The position numbers and the translations under genes are program-made. Source: JAXHUM01 sp034189325 (GTDB lineage: Bacteria; Desulfobacterota; DSM-4660; Desulfatiglandales; Desulfatiglandaceae). From it: DNA of 8,189 nt. The notes under the pieces are model-generated. The model was not told the DNA's origin, did no database searches, and saw only the letters and a program-made list of their open reading frames with translations. Positions 1 through 7,707 of this stretch are shown piece by piece (position 1 is the stretch's first letter; every line of letters begins with the position of its first letter). The DNA is taken from assembly GCA_034189325.1 (NCBI GenBank), contig JAXHUM010000055.1, forward strand, positions 1-8,189. Reading direction: 5' to 3'.

Positions 1-1329
1 GGTGTTGCCTTTCTCTTTTTTTATCTTCTGGTTACCACTGTCATCGATGATTTAACGGATAAGGATCTCCTCGAACAGGCGGAGAAATTCACAACGATTC
101 TCACAACCAGGGGGATTGAGGCGGTGAAACGCACGGCCGTTGCTGAAGCGAAGGCAGCAGGGGAAAAGAAGGTATTCTTTCGTATTCTTTCAAGGTATGG
201 AGAGGTTTTTTTCTCATCCAATATGTCGTACTGGAAGGATATCAATGTGTCCGGCACGAGCATCAAACATCTTTTTAAAGGGAGCCAACGTGTCTTTGAC
301 ACTATCGTCATACCAGGTCGGAGGGACGAAGTGCGTATTCTCTACAAAAGGATAGGGACCGGTGGTGTCATGCAATTAGGACTCTCAATGGAAAATCAGA
401 CCCGCTTTATCGAGGCTTTCAAGAAGATCTTTATAACAACCATGGGCGTTCTCATCGTTCTTTCCATCCTAGTGGGCTGGTTTATGGCCAGGCGGGCCCT
501 TTCCGGTCTCGGAGAAGTGACACGAACAGCGACACATATATCAGAGGGAGCCTTGGAAAAACGTGTTCCCCTGAAGCGAAGCGGAGATGAAATTGATCAG
601 CTGGCAACAACCTTCAATCAGATGCTTGACCGTATTCAAGACCTTGTCACGGGGATTAGGGAAATGAGTGACAATATCGCCCATGATCTGAAGAGTCCTA
701 TCGCAGGAATACGTGGATCTGCAGAGATCGCTCTGACCACCGATACTTCACTCTCAGAGTATAAGGATATGGCTGCCAGTACTATTGAGGAATGCGATCG
801 TCTTCTTGACATGATTAACACGATGTTGGTTATTTCAGAGACTGAAGCAGGGGTCGGTATTCTTAAACATGAAGAGATTGATATGTCGAAAGTCGTCCGC
901 GATGCCTGCTCGCTGTTTGAACCGCTGGCTGAAGAAAAAAAGATCCACCTTAGTTTTCATGTACAAGGGACGAATATGTTCTCAGGTGATGTCCGAATGA
1001 TACAAAGAATGATCGCAAACATCCTGGATAATGCGATCAAATACACTCACCCTGGGGGAAATGTTGATGTGTCGGTTCAAGAAACTGACTCTCGAGGCAT
1101 CTCTGTCGCCATTAAGGATACGGGAATCGGCATTTCCGAAAATGATATTGGACATGTTTTTGAACGATTCTATCGATGCGATCCAAGTCGTTCACAGAAG
1201 GGAATCGGACTCGGACTCAGTCTGGCCAAGGCAATCGCTCAAGCCCACGGAGGCGATCTGGGTGTGAAAAGCAGACTTGGACAGGGAAGCACATTCATCG
1301 TGACACTACCTAGATTGCACGAGATATGA
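1..1329 (+). CDS. Sensor histidine kinase, 5'-truncated by window edge (HAMP-HisKA-HATPase)
   Basis: The reading frame is open from the first base, giving 442 visible residues, so the true start lies upstream. A GTG at 124 is in frame but only internal. Visible residues 1-12 are hydrophobic (end of TM1). Next come an extracytoplasmic sensor segment of about 130 residues, TM2 (about 144-162) and a HAMP linker (about 163-215). The H-box is AHDLKSP with phospho-acceptor His at codon 682-684. The N-box is NILDNAIKYTHP, the G1 box DTGIGIS, the F-box FERFYR and the G2 box GIGLGLSLA. All catalytic motifs look intact. The family autophosphorylates on His and passes the phosphate to a response regulator, which I would expect just upstream. 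The H-box context (SDNIAHDL) resembles CusS/heavy-metal-sensor type kinases, but the ligand cannot be inferred. The gene stops 87 bp before the next possible start and may end its own operon. Confidence 0.95.
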   Translation, partial: GVAFLFFYLLVTTVIDDLTDKDLLEQAEKFTTILTTRGIEAVKRTAVAEAKAAGEKKVFFRILSRYGEVFFSSNMSYWKDINVSGTSIKHLFKGSQRVFDTIVIPGRRDEVRILYKRIGTGGVMQLGLSMENQTRFIEAFKKIFITTMGVLIVLSILVGWFMARRALSGLGEVTRTATHISEGALEKRVPLKRSGDEIDQLATTFNQMLDRIQDLVTGIREMSDNIAHDLKSPIAGIRGSAEIALTTDTSLSEYKDMAASTIEECDRLLDMINTMLVISETEAGVGILKHEEIDMSKVVRDACSLFEPLAEEKKIHLSFHVQGTNMFSGDVRMIQRMIANILDNAIKYTHPGGNVDVSVQETDSRGISVAIKDTGIGISENDIGHVFERFYRCDPSRSQKGIGLGLSLAKAIAQAHGGDLGVKSRLGQGSTFIVTLPRLHEI

Positions 1330-1361
1330 TGGACGTCGGGCGGAGTAACTGGGGTCTGCTA

Positions 1362-1390
1362 TTGACAGGTTTTCCGCATGGAAATATATT
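1362..1390 (+). promoter_or_regulatory. Near-consensus sigma-70 promoter (TTGACA-N17-TATATT)
   Basis: The -35 hexamer TTGACA (1362-1367) is a perfect consensus match. After exactly 17 bp comes TATATT (1385-1390), which matches the -10 consensus at five of six positions. It lies in the gap after the histidine kinase stop and upstream of the CoA-ligase gene. Transcription would start near 1397, leaving a leader of about 20 nt to the TTG at 1417 or about 56 nt to the ATG at 1453. No operator-like repeat is evident beside it. This is sequence evidence only. Confidence 0.7.
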
Positions 1391-1452
1391 CAAGAATAGG
1401 GGCTATGCTGACGTGATTGAGAGAGAATTTCTTGAAGGTGAACAATAGAGAC

Positions 1453-2829
1453 ATGAACACACCATATATGGAGCAATGGGTTTACAGGAGAATCGGGTGG
1501 GATCATAATTCGTTCGGGCATATCACAAGATCTGATATCGAAGAGAGTAAATTCACAAAGCTGACCAATGTCTTACGATGTGTATCGGATAAGAGCGGGT
1601 TTTATAAAAGGCTCCTATCCTCTCACAATATCAAGATCAACGCCATCAAGTCGTATGAAGATCTTCAGCAAATCCCCTTTACTTCTCCGGACGACATTAA
1701 GCTGGATCCTAACAGTTTTTCCTGCGTTCCCTTAAGCGCCATTGCCAAGACCATTAGATTATACAGGTCGGAACACACTTCCGGGACGCTTTATTCGTCC
1801 GGGACCACCGGACTAAGCAAAAGGATCTTCTTTACTAGAGAAGACCTCGCAACTGTTGTTGACTTTCTGGGCCTGTGCACCTTTGTAGCGGCCAAAAGGG
1901 GGGATGTCGTACAAATCATGCTCCCGGAAAGGAGGGCACTGGGACAGGCGGAATTGCTGGCACGGGCGGTGAGGGCATCTCAATGCATTGCAATTAAGGC
2001 TAATCCTCGACTGAGCGCTGAGAAGCAGTTTCAGATCGTTGAGGAATCAGGGACTCAAGTAATTGTAGGTATTGTCTCATATATCTACAGAATCTCACAG
2101 ATACTAGCTCAAAAATATGATCTCAGAAGCACTAGAGTCCACTCTATTGTAGTGACTTCGGAATATGTGCCTGACATGATTCGTAGAAGACTCGAGGAGG
2201 TGTGGGGCTGTAGGCTCTATTCCCACTATGGGATGGCTGAGATGGGGCTCTTTGCGGGGATAGAGTGCTCTGAGAGGAACGGAGTCCATCTGGATGAGGC
2301 GGATTATATTTTCGAGATCATTGACCCGGAAACAGGGGTACCAAAGAGACTTGGCGAAGAAGGAGAGCTTGTCGTTACGACGCTATCTCGTGAGGCAATG
2401 CCACTTATACGGTATAGGACCGGTGACATCACCTCTATGGTTTCAGAGCCTTGCCGGTGCGGCATCAAAAATCTGTATAGGATTAGCAAAATCACCAGGA
2501 GGACGAACACCTTTGTGGGCATCAACGGGGGAGATACGATTTACCCGAATATATTTGATGAGACCCTTTTTTCTTTGCCCGAGATTATAGATTATAAAAT
2601 AATAATCCAGGAACACAATAACAAGGATCAATTGATATTCCACGTCGAAGTCATAGACAAGGGGGAGGCTGTTCGAAAAGAAATAGACAATAAGTTGCGG
2701 ACTCATCCCCTGATAAGAACCAATTTGGAAAGGGGGACTTTATCTGATCCTATCATAGAACTGGTGGATCCCGGCAGCCTCAAAAAAGACCGAACACAAA
2801 AGAGGGTAATCATTGAGGTCCGAAGATAA
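1453..2829 (+). CDS. PaaK-like AMP-dependent CoA ligase (DVU_1553-type family)
   Basis: This class I adenylate-forming enzyme should activate a carboxylic acid with ATP and transfer it to CoA; the substrate is unknown. Counting from ATG 1453 (458 aa), the ATP-binding loop is SSGTTGLSKR (about 115-124), the A5-like motif YGMAEMG (about 259-265) and RYRTGD about 320-325. Cys272, His279 and the pair Cys334/Cys336 (PCRCG) match a likely zinc site seen in PaaK relatives. The C-terminal subdomain carries a late basic segment ending QKRVI. The protein is shorter than ordinary acyl-CoA synthetases, as in the phenylacetate-CoA ligase branch. Its overall pattern recalls the DVU_1553 family of sulfate reducers, but the partner genes I associate with that family are not visible here. 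Start choice: ATG 1453 follows AAGGTG (1435-1440) with a 12-nt gap. An in-frame TTG at 1417 would add 12 residues and ATG 1468 would remove 5. Confidence 0.85.
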   Translation: MNTPYMEQWVYRRIGWDHNSFGHITRSDIEESKFTKLTNVLRCVSDKSGFYKRLLSSHNIKINAIKSYEDLQQIPFTSPDDIKLDPNSFSCVPLSAIAKTIRLYRSEHTSGTLYSSGTTGLSKRIFFTREDLATVVDFLGLCTFVAAKRGDVVQIMLPERRALGQAELLARAVRASQCIAIKANPRLSAEKQFQIVEESGTQVIVGIVSYIYRISQILAQKYDLRSTRVHSIVVTSEYVPDMIRRRLEEVWGCRLYSHYGMAEMGLFAGIECSERNGVHLDEADYIFEIIDPETGVPKRLGEEGELVVTTLSREAMPLIRYRTGDITSMVSEPCRCGIKNLYRISKITRRTNTFVGINGGDTIYPNIFDETLFSLPEIIDYKIIIQEHNNKDQLIFHVEVIDKGEAVRKEIDNKLRTHPLIRTNLERGTLSDPIIELVDPGSLKKDRTQKRVIIEVRR

Positions 2830-3697
2830 GCAAGGGAAGAGGGAGGATAGTCCCCTATCCGACATGGATCCGATCAATGGGATCCGCAGGACCATTCAGT
2901 TCTATCTGATAGACTGCCGGACGCCTGTCGGCAAGATAATCGACATCCTGATCATCCTGTTGAACTTGGTGATTTGTGCTATTTTTGTGATCGACACCTA
3001 TGATATTTCTGAAGACACGCGCAGCATACTGTGGAAAACTGAGGTGATCATCATAGCCTTTTTCATAGTCGAGTATGCGGCGAGACTTTACGGAGCAAGA
3101 AATCGAAGAAAGCAATTGATGGACATATACAGCATCATCGACCTTATTGCCATACTCCCGACTCTTTCATTGCTCATGCTCCCTGTCATCGGTGTTTCCA
3201 TCGACCTGGGTTTGATCAGGGAAATTAGAATTTTCAGGGTGTTCAGGATCTTTAGGTTCCTCCGCTTTACGGCGGACCCCCACTTTTTCTTTGGTACCAT
3301 CACAATAAAAGTGCTTCAAATCGTAAGGCTCTTTCTTACAATCCTCATGATTTTTTTTATTTCCTCAGGCCTTTTTCTCTATGTTGAAAGAGATATTAAT
3401 CAGCATGTGGCGACATTCGGCGACGCCTTCTATTTTACCGTTGTCACCCTCACCACTGTGGGTTTTGGGGATATCACTCCTATCTCCGAACCGGGGAAAT
3501 GGGTCACTGTCCTTATGATCATCTCAGGCATTATTCTCATTCCATGGCAAGTCAGCCGGCTTATAAGGGAATGGATACACCTGGCCACAAAAAAAGAAAC
3601 TGTATGTCGAAGATGTGGTCTACGTTATCATGACAGAGACGCCTCCCACTGTAAGGCCTGCGGTCACATCATTTATCAGGAGTATGATGGTGATTAA
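2813..3697 (+). CDS. Voltage-gated potassium channel with C-terminal zinc-ribbon-like tail
   Basis: This six-TM channel subunit should form a tetrameric K+ pore in the cytoplasmic membrane. Numbered from TTG 2813 (294 aa), S1 is about 42-61, S2 about 75-93 and S3 about 105-125. S4 has six arginines at every third position (136, 139, 142, 145, 148, 151). S5 is about 168-190, the selectivity filter TVGFGD lies at 215-220 and S6 is about 228-248. Regular S4 charges imply a working voltage sensor. The short cytoplasmic tail holds CRRC (265-268) and CKAC (280-283), a CxxC-N11-CxxC knuckle likely to bind Zn2+, where relatives often carry RCK or cyclic-nucleotide domains. TTG 2813 overlaps the ligase gene by 17 bp and has AGAGGG six nt upstream. 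ATG 2864 (17 codons later) is an alternative, with AGGGAGGA 16 nt upstream. It is probably co-transcribed with, and perhaps translationally coupled to, the ligase. Confidence 0.92.
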   Translation: MRSEDKQGKREDSPLSDMDPINGIRRTIQFYLIDCRTPVGKIIDILIILLNLVICAIFVIDTYDISEDTRSILWKTEVIIIAFFIVEYAARLYGARNRRKQLMDIYSIIDLIAILPTLSLLMLPVIGVSIDLGLIREIRIFRVFRIFRFLRFTADPHFFFGTITIKVLQIVRLFLTILMIFFISSGLFLYVERDINQHVATFGDAFYFTVVTLTTVGFGDITPISEPGKWVTVLMIISGIILIPWQVSRLIREWIHLATKKETVCRRCGLRYHDRDASHCKACGHIIYQEYDGD

Positions 3698-3730
3698 ACG
3701 AATGGCAGTAAGATCATCGCCGGCCCCATA

Positions 3731-3757
3731 TCCTGCGGACCATTGGACTCCTCAGGA
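3731..3757. terminator. Weak hairpin in convergent spacer, possible bidirectional terminator
   Basis: In the 65-bp spacer between the converging channel and amidotransferase genes, TCCTG-C-GGA can pair with TCC-T-CAGGA (one internal mismatch). An inner CC/GG pair closes an ATT loop beside a two-base bulge. No long T tract follows on either strand, so it is a poor intrinsic terminator by sequence. Its position is its best support. Confidence 0.3.
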
Positions 3758-3762
3758 AGGCA

Positions 3763-5742
3763 TTAGTGGCTTTTCGACCTTTTATCAACAATCAGATCAG
3801 GTGATATGGGAGGAGTGTCTACTGGAAAATCGGCAATGAACTTATCATAAATGACCTGAGAGGAGAAAATGCCTACCAGACCCATGTTTTCGACTTCACC
3901 AGGATTTGCCACTCTCTCAAATCTCTTCAAAAGGGCCCCCACTTTTTTGACATCAAAGAGGCCTGCATCTTGTATTGACTTATCCGACAGTACCTTTTGC
4001 GTATAGTCGAATGTGTTCTTATTCATCAGACTCTGTTTAATAGGCGCCCGGTAGGGATGCTTCGGCCTATTCGTAATATCCTGTGGGAGAACACCCTGGA
4101 GGGCCTTTTTCAGGATTGTCTTCTCATTTAATCCTTTGATCTTGAACTTGGAAGGAACGCGTCCCATGAACTCTATGATCCTGTAGTCAAGATAGGGGAG
4201 CCTGATTTCAATGGAGTGGGCCATGGCGACCCTGTCCCCTTGAGAAGAGAGGAGATAGTTGCTTAAAAAGAGTGACATCTCCAAGTATTGGGCCTTTGCT
4301 AAATAATCCCACTCATCAAATGACGAGGGAAGTGTTTGGGCTAACGTATCGAGTTGTTTCCCCTGATCTATCCTTTCCTTAAAATCATCAGAAAGAAACA
4401 TCATGATTTTGCTTGTATTTTGCCACCGTATAGAATGAGAAAAAAACGGATTCGCTGTCTTGTCCAGCCCAGATGCAAAAAAAGACTGCTGCATCTTCCT
4501 GAGTCTCGGGTTGTTAAGGATATAGGGATAGAGCCTATCAATGAGCAGGCCTCGAAGCCGTGAATCAGGATAGGCAGACCAAAACCTCCTCACCTTGGCC
4601 TCCCGAAAAATATTGTAACCGCCAAAGACCTCATCGGCACCCTCTCCAGTGAGAACCACCTTAAAACCGTTTTCCTGAACCGCCTGAGACAACAGGTATA
4701 GCGGCACCGGGCCTGTCCTTAGAAGCGGCTTCTCGCAATGCCATAGGACATCAGGAAGGCATTCCCCGATCCTTTTGTTTGTCGCCTGAATTTCCGTATG
4801 GTCCGTTCCGAGAAAAGACACCATCAGGTTCTGATGAACACCCTCATCAAAACCATCCTCTTGGAAACGGATTCCGAATGTCCTGACTTTGTGATCAAAG
4901 TTTTTGACGACCAGGGCTGTGATTCCGGACGAATCCAGACCTCCACTCAAATAACAGCCGACAGGGACATCCGCCCTCAAACGGATCCTAATCGCATCTT
5001 CCAATAGCTCCTGGATATGACCGCAAATACGTTCTTCAGACCAGTCCAATTGCTCCTCAGGCCGGCAAAACGGGATATCCCAATAGGCCTTTGTCGTAAC
5101 CTGACCTTTACAAGTTGTGAGGTAATGACCGGGAGGCAACTCATAGATGTTCTCGAAGACGGTTCTCCCTTGGAGGGTCGTCCAGAAGGTGAATACCTGG
5201 CCTGTGGCAACGAGATCGATTTTGCGGTCAACACTCTTGTCGGAAAAGATTGATTTGATTTCAGAGGCAAAAAGGAGTCGGCCATCTTGAACGGTATAGA
5301 ACAGGGGGCGGATACCCACCCTATCTCTTGCGAGAAAAAGCTCTTTTTTCCTTGAATCCCAAATGGCTATAGCAAATTGTCCATTAAGGCGATTGAGACA
5401 GGAGGGTCCCTCCTCTTCATACAGATGGAGAACCACTTCAGTGTCCGTTGCAGTATAGAAGCGGTGTCCCTTTTCCAATAACTCCTCTTTAAGTTCAGGA
5501 TAATTAAAGACTTCGCCGTTATAGACGATCCACAAGGTATGGTCTTCGTTATGAATCGGCTGGAGACCTCCGGAAAGATCGATAATACTCAAGCGTACCT
5601 GTCCCAGGCCCGCTTGATCATCCAGGTATATTCCTGATTCATCGGGACCGCGATAGCGCACAATACCGGCCATCCGTTTGAGCAGATCAGAAGAGATCCT
5701 CCCCTTATCATTCAGAAGAATTACACCACAAATTCCGCACAT
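3763..5742 (-). CDS. asnB: Asparagine synthase (glutamine-hydrolysing)-type amidotransferase
   Basis: This 659-aa, two-domain enzyme hydrolyses glutamine and passes ammonia through an internal channel to a carboxylate activated as an acyl-adenylate. The start is fixed by MCGICG, because Cys2 must become the N-terminal nucleophile; an AAGGA lies upstream at 5759-5763 with long spacing. The glutaminase domain (about 1-215) keeps Arg50, the oxyanion/glutamine-binding YNGE (74-77) and Asp100. The synthetase domain has the PP-loop SGGLDSS (266-272) and GEGADEVFGGY (366-376) with the conserved acidic pair. No key residue is missing, so both half-reactions look active. It is the last gene of the minus-strand set, 91 bp after the ligase gene. 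Beside an acyl-AMP ligase and an ACP it may amidate a pathway intermediate (for example a uronic acid or a carrier-bound acid) rather than aspartate. Homologues do this in O-antigen and exopolysaccharide loci. Plain asparagine synthesis cannot be excluded. Confidence 0.95.
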   Translation of the reverse strand: MCGICGVILLNDKGRISSDLLKRMAGIVRYRGPDESGIYLDDQAGLGQVRLSIIDLSGGLQPIHNEDHTLWIVYNGEVFNYPELKEELLEKGHRFYTATDTEVVLHLYEEEGPSCLNRLNGQFAIAIWDSRKKELFLARDRVGIRPLFYTVQDGRLLFASEIKSIFSDKSVDRKIDLVATGQVFTFWTTLQGRTVFENIYELPPGHYLTTCKGQVTTKAYWDIPFCRPEEQLDWSEERICGHIQELLEDAIRIRLRADVPVGCYLSGGLDSSGITALVVKNFDHKVRTFGIRFQEDGFDEGVHQNLMVSFLGTDHTEIQATNKRIGECLPDVLWHCEKPLLRTGPVPLYLLSQAVQENGFKVVLTGEGADEVFGGYNIFREAKVRRFWSAYPDSRLRGLLIDRLYPYILNNPRLRKMQQSFFASGLDKTANPFFSHSIRWQNTSKIMMFLSDDFKERIDQGKQLDTLAQTLPSSFDEWDYLAKAQYLEMSLFLSNYLLSSQGDRVAMAHSIEIRLPYLDYRIIEFMGRVPSKFKIKGLNEKTILKKALQGVLPQDITNRPKHPYRAPIKQSLMNKNTFDYTQKVLSDKSIQDAGLFDVKKVGALLKRFERVANPGEVENMGLVGIFSSQVIYDKFIADFPVDTPPISPDLIVDKRSKSH

Positions 5743-5771
5743 CGTCTAAACTCGATTTTCCTTCTATGGCT

Positions 5772-5795
5772 CATCCCCTTTATACGATGGGGATG
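5772..5795. repeat. Perfect 7-bp inverted repeat upstream of the amidotransferase gene
   Basis: CATCCCC (5772-5778) and GGGGATG (5789-5795) are perfect inverted copies around a 10-base loop. The element sits in the 91-bp gap between the acyl-AMP ligase stop and the amidotransferase start. No U tract follows on the minus strand, so it is not a standard terminator. In the transcript it could be a processing or stability hairpin, or in DNA a binding site. A smaller CCGG/CCGG repeat with a 5-base loop (5813-5825 area) lies closer to the ligase stop. Confidence 0.45.
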
Positions 5796-5833
5796 TCTCA
5801 CGTTCCGGATTGTCCGGCAATAAAGGCATGGCA

Positions 5834-7408
5834 TCATAGGCCCACCAGGCGAAGACACGCAGCCCGATCAACCTTCCCGTTGCTGTTTTTGGGGAGCGCT
5901 CGAACAAGCTTGACCTGGGTGGGCAGTTTGTATTTGGGGAGTCTTTTTGCGCATTCCCTTAGTATTTCGACTTCCTGGCAATCGCTGTTTTTTAAAACGG
6001 CGATCAAAACCAATCGGTTTTCCAGGAGTTCGTCCGGTACGCCGGCAACAAGGTTCTCAGTTACCAGACCCGTTGCCATTAAAGCGTCTTCGATCTCTTG
6101 CGGATTGATTCGGTGCCCGCCCACCTTAACAAGACTGTCTTTCCGCCCATACACATAGAGGTATCCGTCAGTATCCTGATACCCGAGATCCCCTGTATAA
6201 TAACCATTCTTCCTCAGCACCCTTGAAGTGGCCTCCTCATCCCTCCAATAGCCCTGCATGATATTAGGCCCATAACCTACCAGTTCCCCCTTACGACCAG
6301 GCGCAACTTCTACTCCGTTGTTGTCAAGGACCTTCATGGTAACACCGGGAATCGGTTTTCCTATCGAGTCAATCTTATCCATCAACCGGTCCGGTTGGAG
6401 ATATGTCAATCTGGCCGAAGCTTCGGTGGCACCGTACATGATATAGATCTCCGTATGAGCAGGGAGGGCCTCACGGAGCTCCCTTTTGATCTGCCTCGAC
6501 ATGTGACCGCCTGCTTGTGAACAGTACCTTAGCCTTCCAAGCTTTTCTTGGTATTTCTTGAGCGGAGATCTGTGAAGCAGGTAGGCGTAGGTCGCAGGCA
6601 CCCCGGAAAAACCGGTAACCCCTTCTTCGACTATCTGTTTAACCACAGAGGTTGGGAAGGCAAATTTGTTATTGATAACAACCGTTCCTCCAACAGCGAA
6701 GTGCGTGTTGAGAAGCGATTTTCCCATAACATAAAAGAAAGGCAGGACGACCATCTGGATATCTTTGTCGGTGAGCTTAAGATACTCGCAAATTGCATAA
6801 GTATTTGAGACGATGTTCTTGTGGGTAAGCATGACGCCCTTGGGTTTGCCTGTCGAACCCGAGGTATAGATGATACTGGCAAGGGCGGATTCGTCCAACG
6901 CCTCAGCCTCATGAAACTCTTCTTCGCCTTTCAAGGCATCTTCCCACGAATACGTATCAAAATGAAAGTCAGACCAATCAAGTTTTGGGCTTTTCAACAA
7001 GAGGGCCGTTTCCTCCGAAACCTCGAGGTGCGTCGCCTGCAACAGCCTTTCAAACTTCCAGGAAGAGATAATGATTTTCGGCTCAAGCTCTCTCAACATA
7101 GGCACTAAACCGTCCGGTTTCAAATCGCTGCTTAGAGAAGCGACTACCGCCCCGCTCTTCAAAGCCCCATAATACCCCACGATATATTCCAGACAATTGT
7201 CCATGATCAATACAACTCTATCGCCAAGCTCGATACCGGCCCGGATCAACCACCCTGCCAATTGATCAGCGCTCTTGTTGATCTCGGAATAGCTTGCCCT
7301 GACCTGATCATATATGATCGCCGTCTTGTCAGGATAAGAGTGGGCACTTGTCTCCAGGAAGTGATGGATAAGCGTAGCTTTCTTGGATCTCATATTAGGA
7401 CCGACCAT
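5834..7408 (-). CDS. Class I acyl-AMP ligase / acyl-CoA synthetase, likely ACP-loading
   Basis: This 524-aa ANL-superfamily enzyme activates a carboxylic or amino acid as its adenylate and transfers it to a thiol. The core motifs are complete: YTSGSTGKPKG (181-191), YGATEA (325-330), TGD (405-407), the hinge stretch GRKDSLVKVGGHRI (421-434) and catalytic Lys512 in NSNGKVDR. Length is normal for a stand-alone ligase. There is no fused carrier or condensation domain. The gene lies 50 bp after an acyl carrier protein gene on the same strand, so the phosphopantetheine arm of that carrier is a more likely acceptor than CoA. The pattern resembles ligases found with exosortase/exopolysaccharide loci, but the acid substrate cannot be read from sequence by eye. 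ATG 7408 has no clear Shine-Dalgarno site. ATG 7393, which removes five residues, is an equally possible start. Fatty acyl-CoA synthetase or NRPS-type adenylation are the alternatives. Confidence 0.9.
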   Translation of the reverse strand: MVGPNMRSKKATLIHHFLETSAHSYPDKTAIIYDQVRASYSEINKSADQLAGWLIRAGIELGDRVVLIMDNCLEYIVGYYGALKSGAVVASLSSDLKPDGLVPMLRELEPKIIISSWKFERLLQATHLEVSEETALLLKSPKLDWSDFHFDTYSWEDALKGEEEFHEAEALDESALASIIYTSGSTGKPKGVMLTHKNIVSNTYAICEYLKLTDKDIQMVVLPFFYVMGKSLLNTHFAVGGTVVINNKFAFPTSVVKQIVEEGVTGFSGVPATYAYLLHRSPLKKYQEKLGRLRYCSQAGGHMSRQIKRELREALPAHTEIYIMYGATEASARLTYLQPDRLMDKIDSIGKPIPGVTMKVLDNNGVEVAPGRKGELVGYGPNIMQGYWRDEEATSRVLRKNGYYTGDLGYQDTDGYLYVYGRKDSLVKVGGHRINPQEIEDALMATGLVTENLVAGVPDELLENRLVLIAVLKNSDCQEVEILRECAKRLPKYKLPTQVKLVRALPKNSNGKVDRAACLRLVGL

Positions 7409-7458
7409 GCGTGATGAAATGAGTCACAAACCGTGAAAAGGTCTTCAGAAAAGTATGA

Positions 7459-7707
7459 TCAAGCATCGACCTTTCTCTGGAGGTAGGTCACAACATTGTC
7501 AATGGAATCCAGATTCTCAGGGATCAGTTCTTCATCATCCACCGTGATTTCGAATTCTTCCTCGAGGAAATTGACGAGTTCAAGGATCCCGGTGGAGTCA
7601 ATCACTCCTTCGTCTAAAAAGGACGTATCATTCTTGAGGCCGTTATTATTCCCAAAGAGGAAATTTTCTACGACAAAGTCTCTAATCTTTTGAGTCATCT
7701 CATTCAT
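7459..7707 (-). CDS. Acyl carrier protein (stand-alone)
   Basis: This small acidic protein of 82 aa has the carrier-protein fold signature. Helix 1 is followed by a loop and then by GVIDSTGI (34-41), in which Ser38 is the expected 4'-phosphopantetheine attachment site. An acidic helix 2 (ELVNFLEEEFEI) follows. The DS motif differs from the DSL of fatty-acid AcpP, and with the flanking genes this suggests a dedicated carrier rather than the housekeeping ACP. The start ATG overlaps the upstream NadE-like stop by one base (TAATG), implying translational coupling. AGAAAGGA at 7720-7727 lies 12 nt before the ATG. A second in-frame ATG at codon 4 is less well placed. The protein would shuttle an acid activated by the adjacent ligase; phosphopantetheinyl transferase must come from elsewhere. 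A D-alanyl-type or aminoacyl carrier is possible. Confidence 0.92.
   Translation of the reverse strand: MNEMTQKIRDFVVENFLFGNNNGLKNDTSFLDEGVIDSTGILELVNFLEEEFEITVDDEELIPENLDSIDNVVTYLQRKVDA

Noticed and set aside
124..1329. GTG at 124 as the true start of the histidine kinase
   Set aside because: The same frame is open to base 1 and encodes a hydrophobic TM1 end plus sensor sequence. Starting at 124 would remove the membrane anchor, and no convincing ribosome site precedes it.
3615..3839. Plus-strand frame running from the channel's end through the convergent spacer
   Set aside because: It overlaps the zinc-ribbon codons of the channel and the antisense of the amidotransferase end, and its translation has no family resemblance.
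4977..5285. 102-codon minus-strand frame inside the amidotransferase gene
   Set aside because: It is in a shifted frame within the clearly coding amidotransferase sequence. The amidotransferase reading is continuous with all motifs, so this is a shadow and not a frameshift.
5766..6158. 130-codon open frame on the plus strand, opposite the ligase gene
   Set aside because: It lies antisense to the conserved C-terminal part of the acyl-AMP ligase, has a low-complexity Ser/Arg/Thr-rich composition and shows no recognisable domain.
7409..7458. Possible internal promoter or terminator between the ACP and ligase genes
   Set aside because: Only a weak TTGTGA with no -10 at proper distance and short 4-bp stems (GTGA/TCAC, TGAA/TTCA) are present, which is no more than expected by chance.
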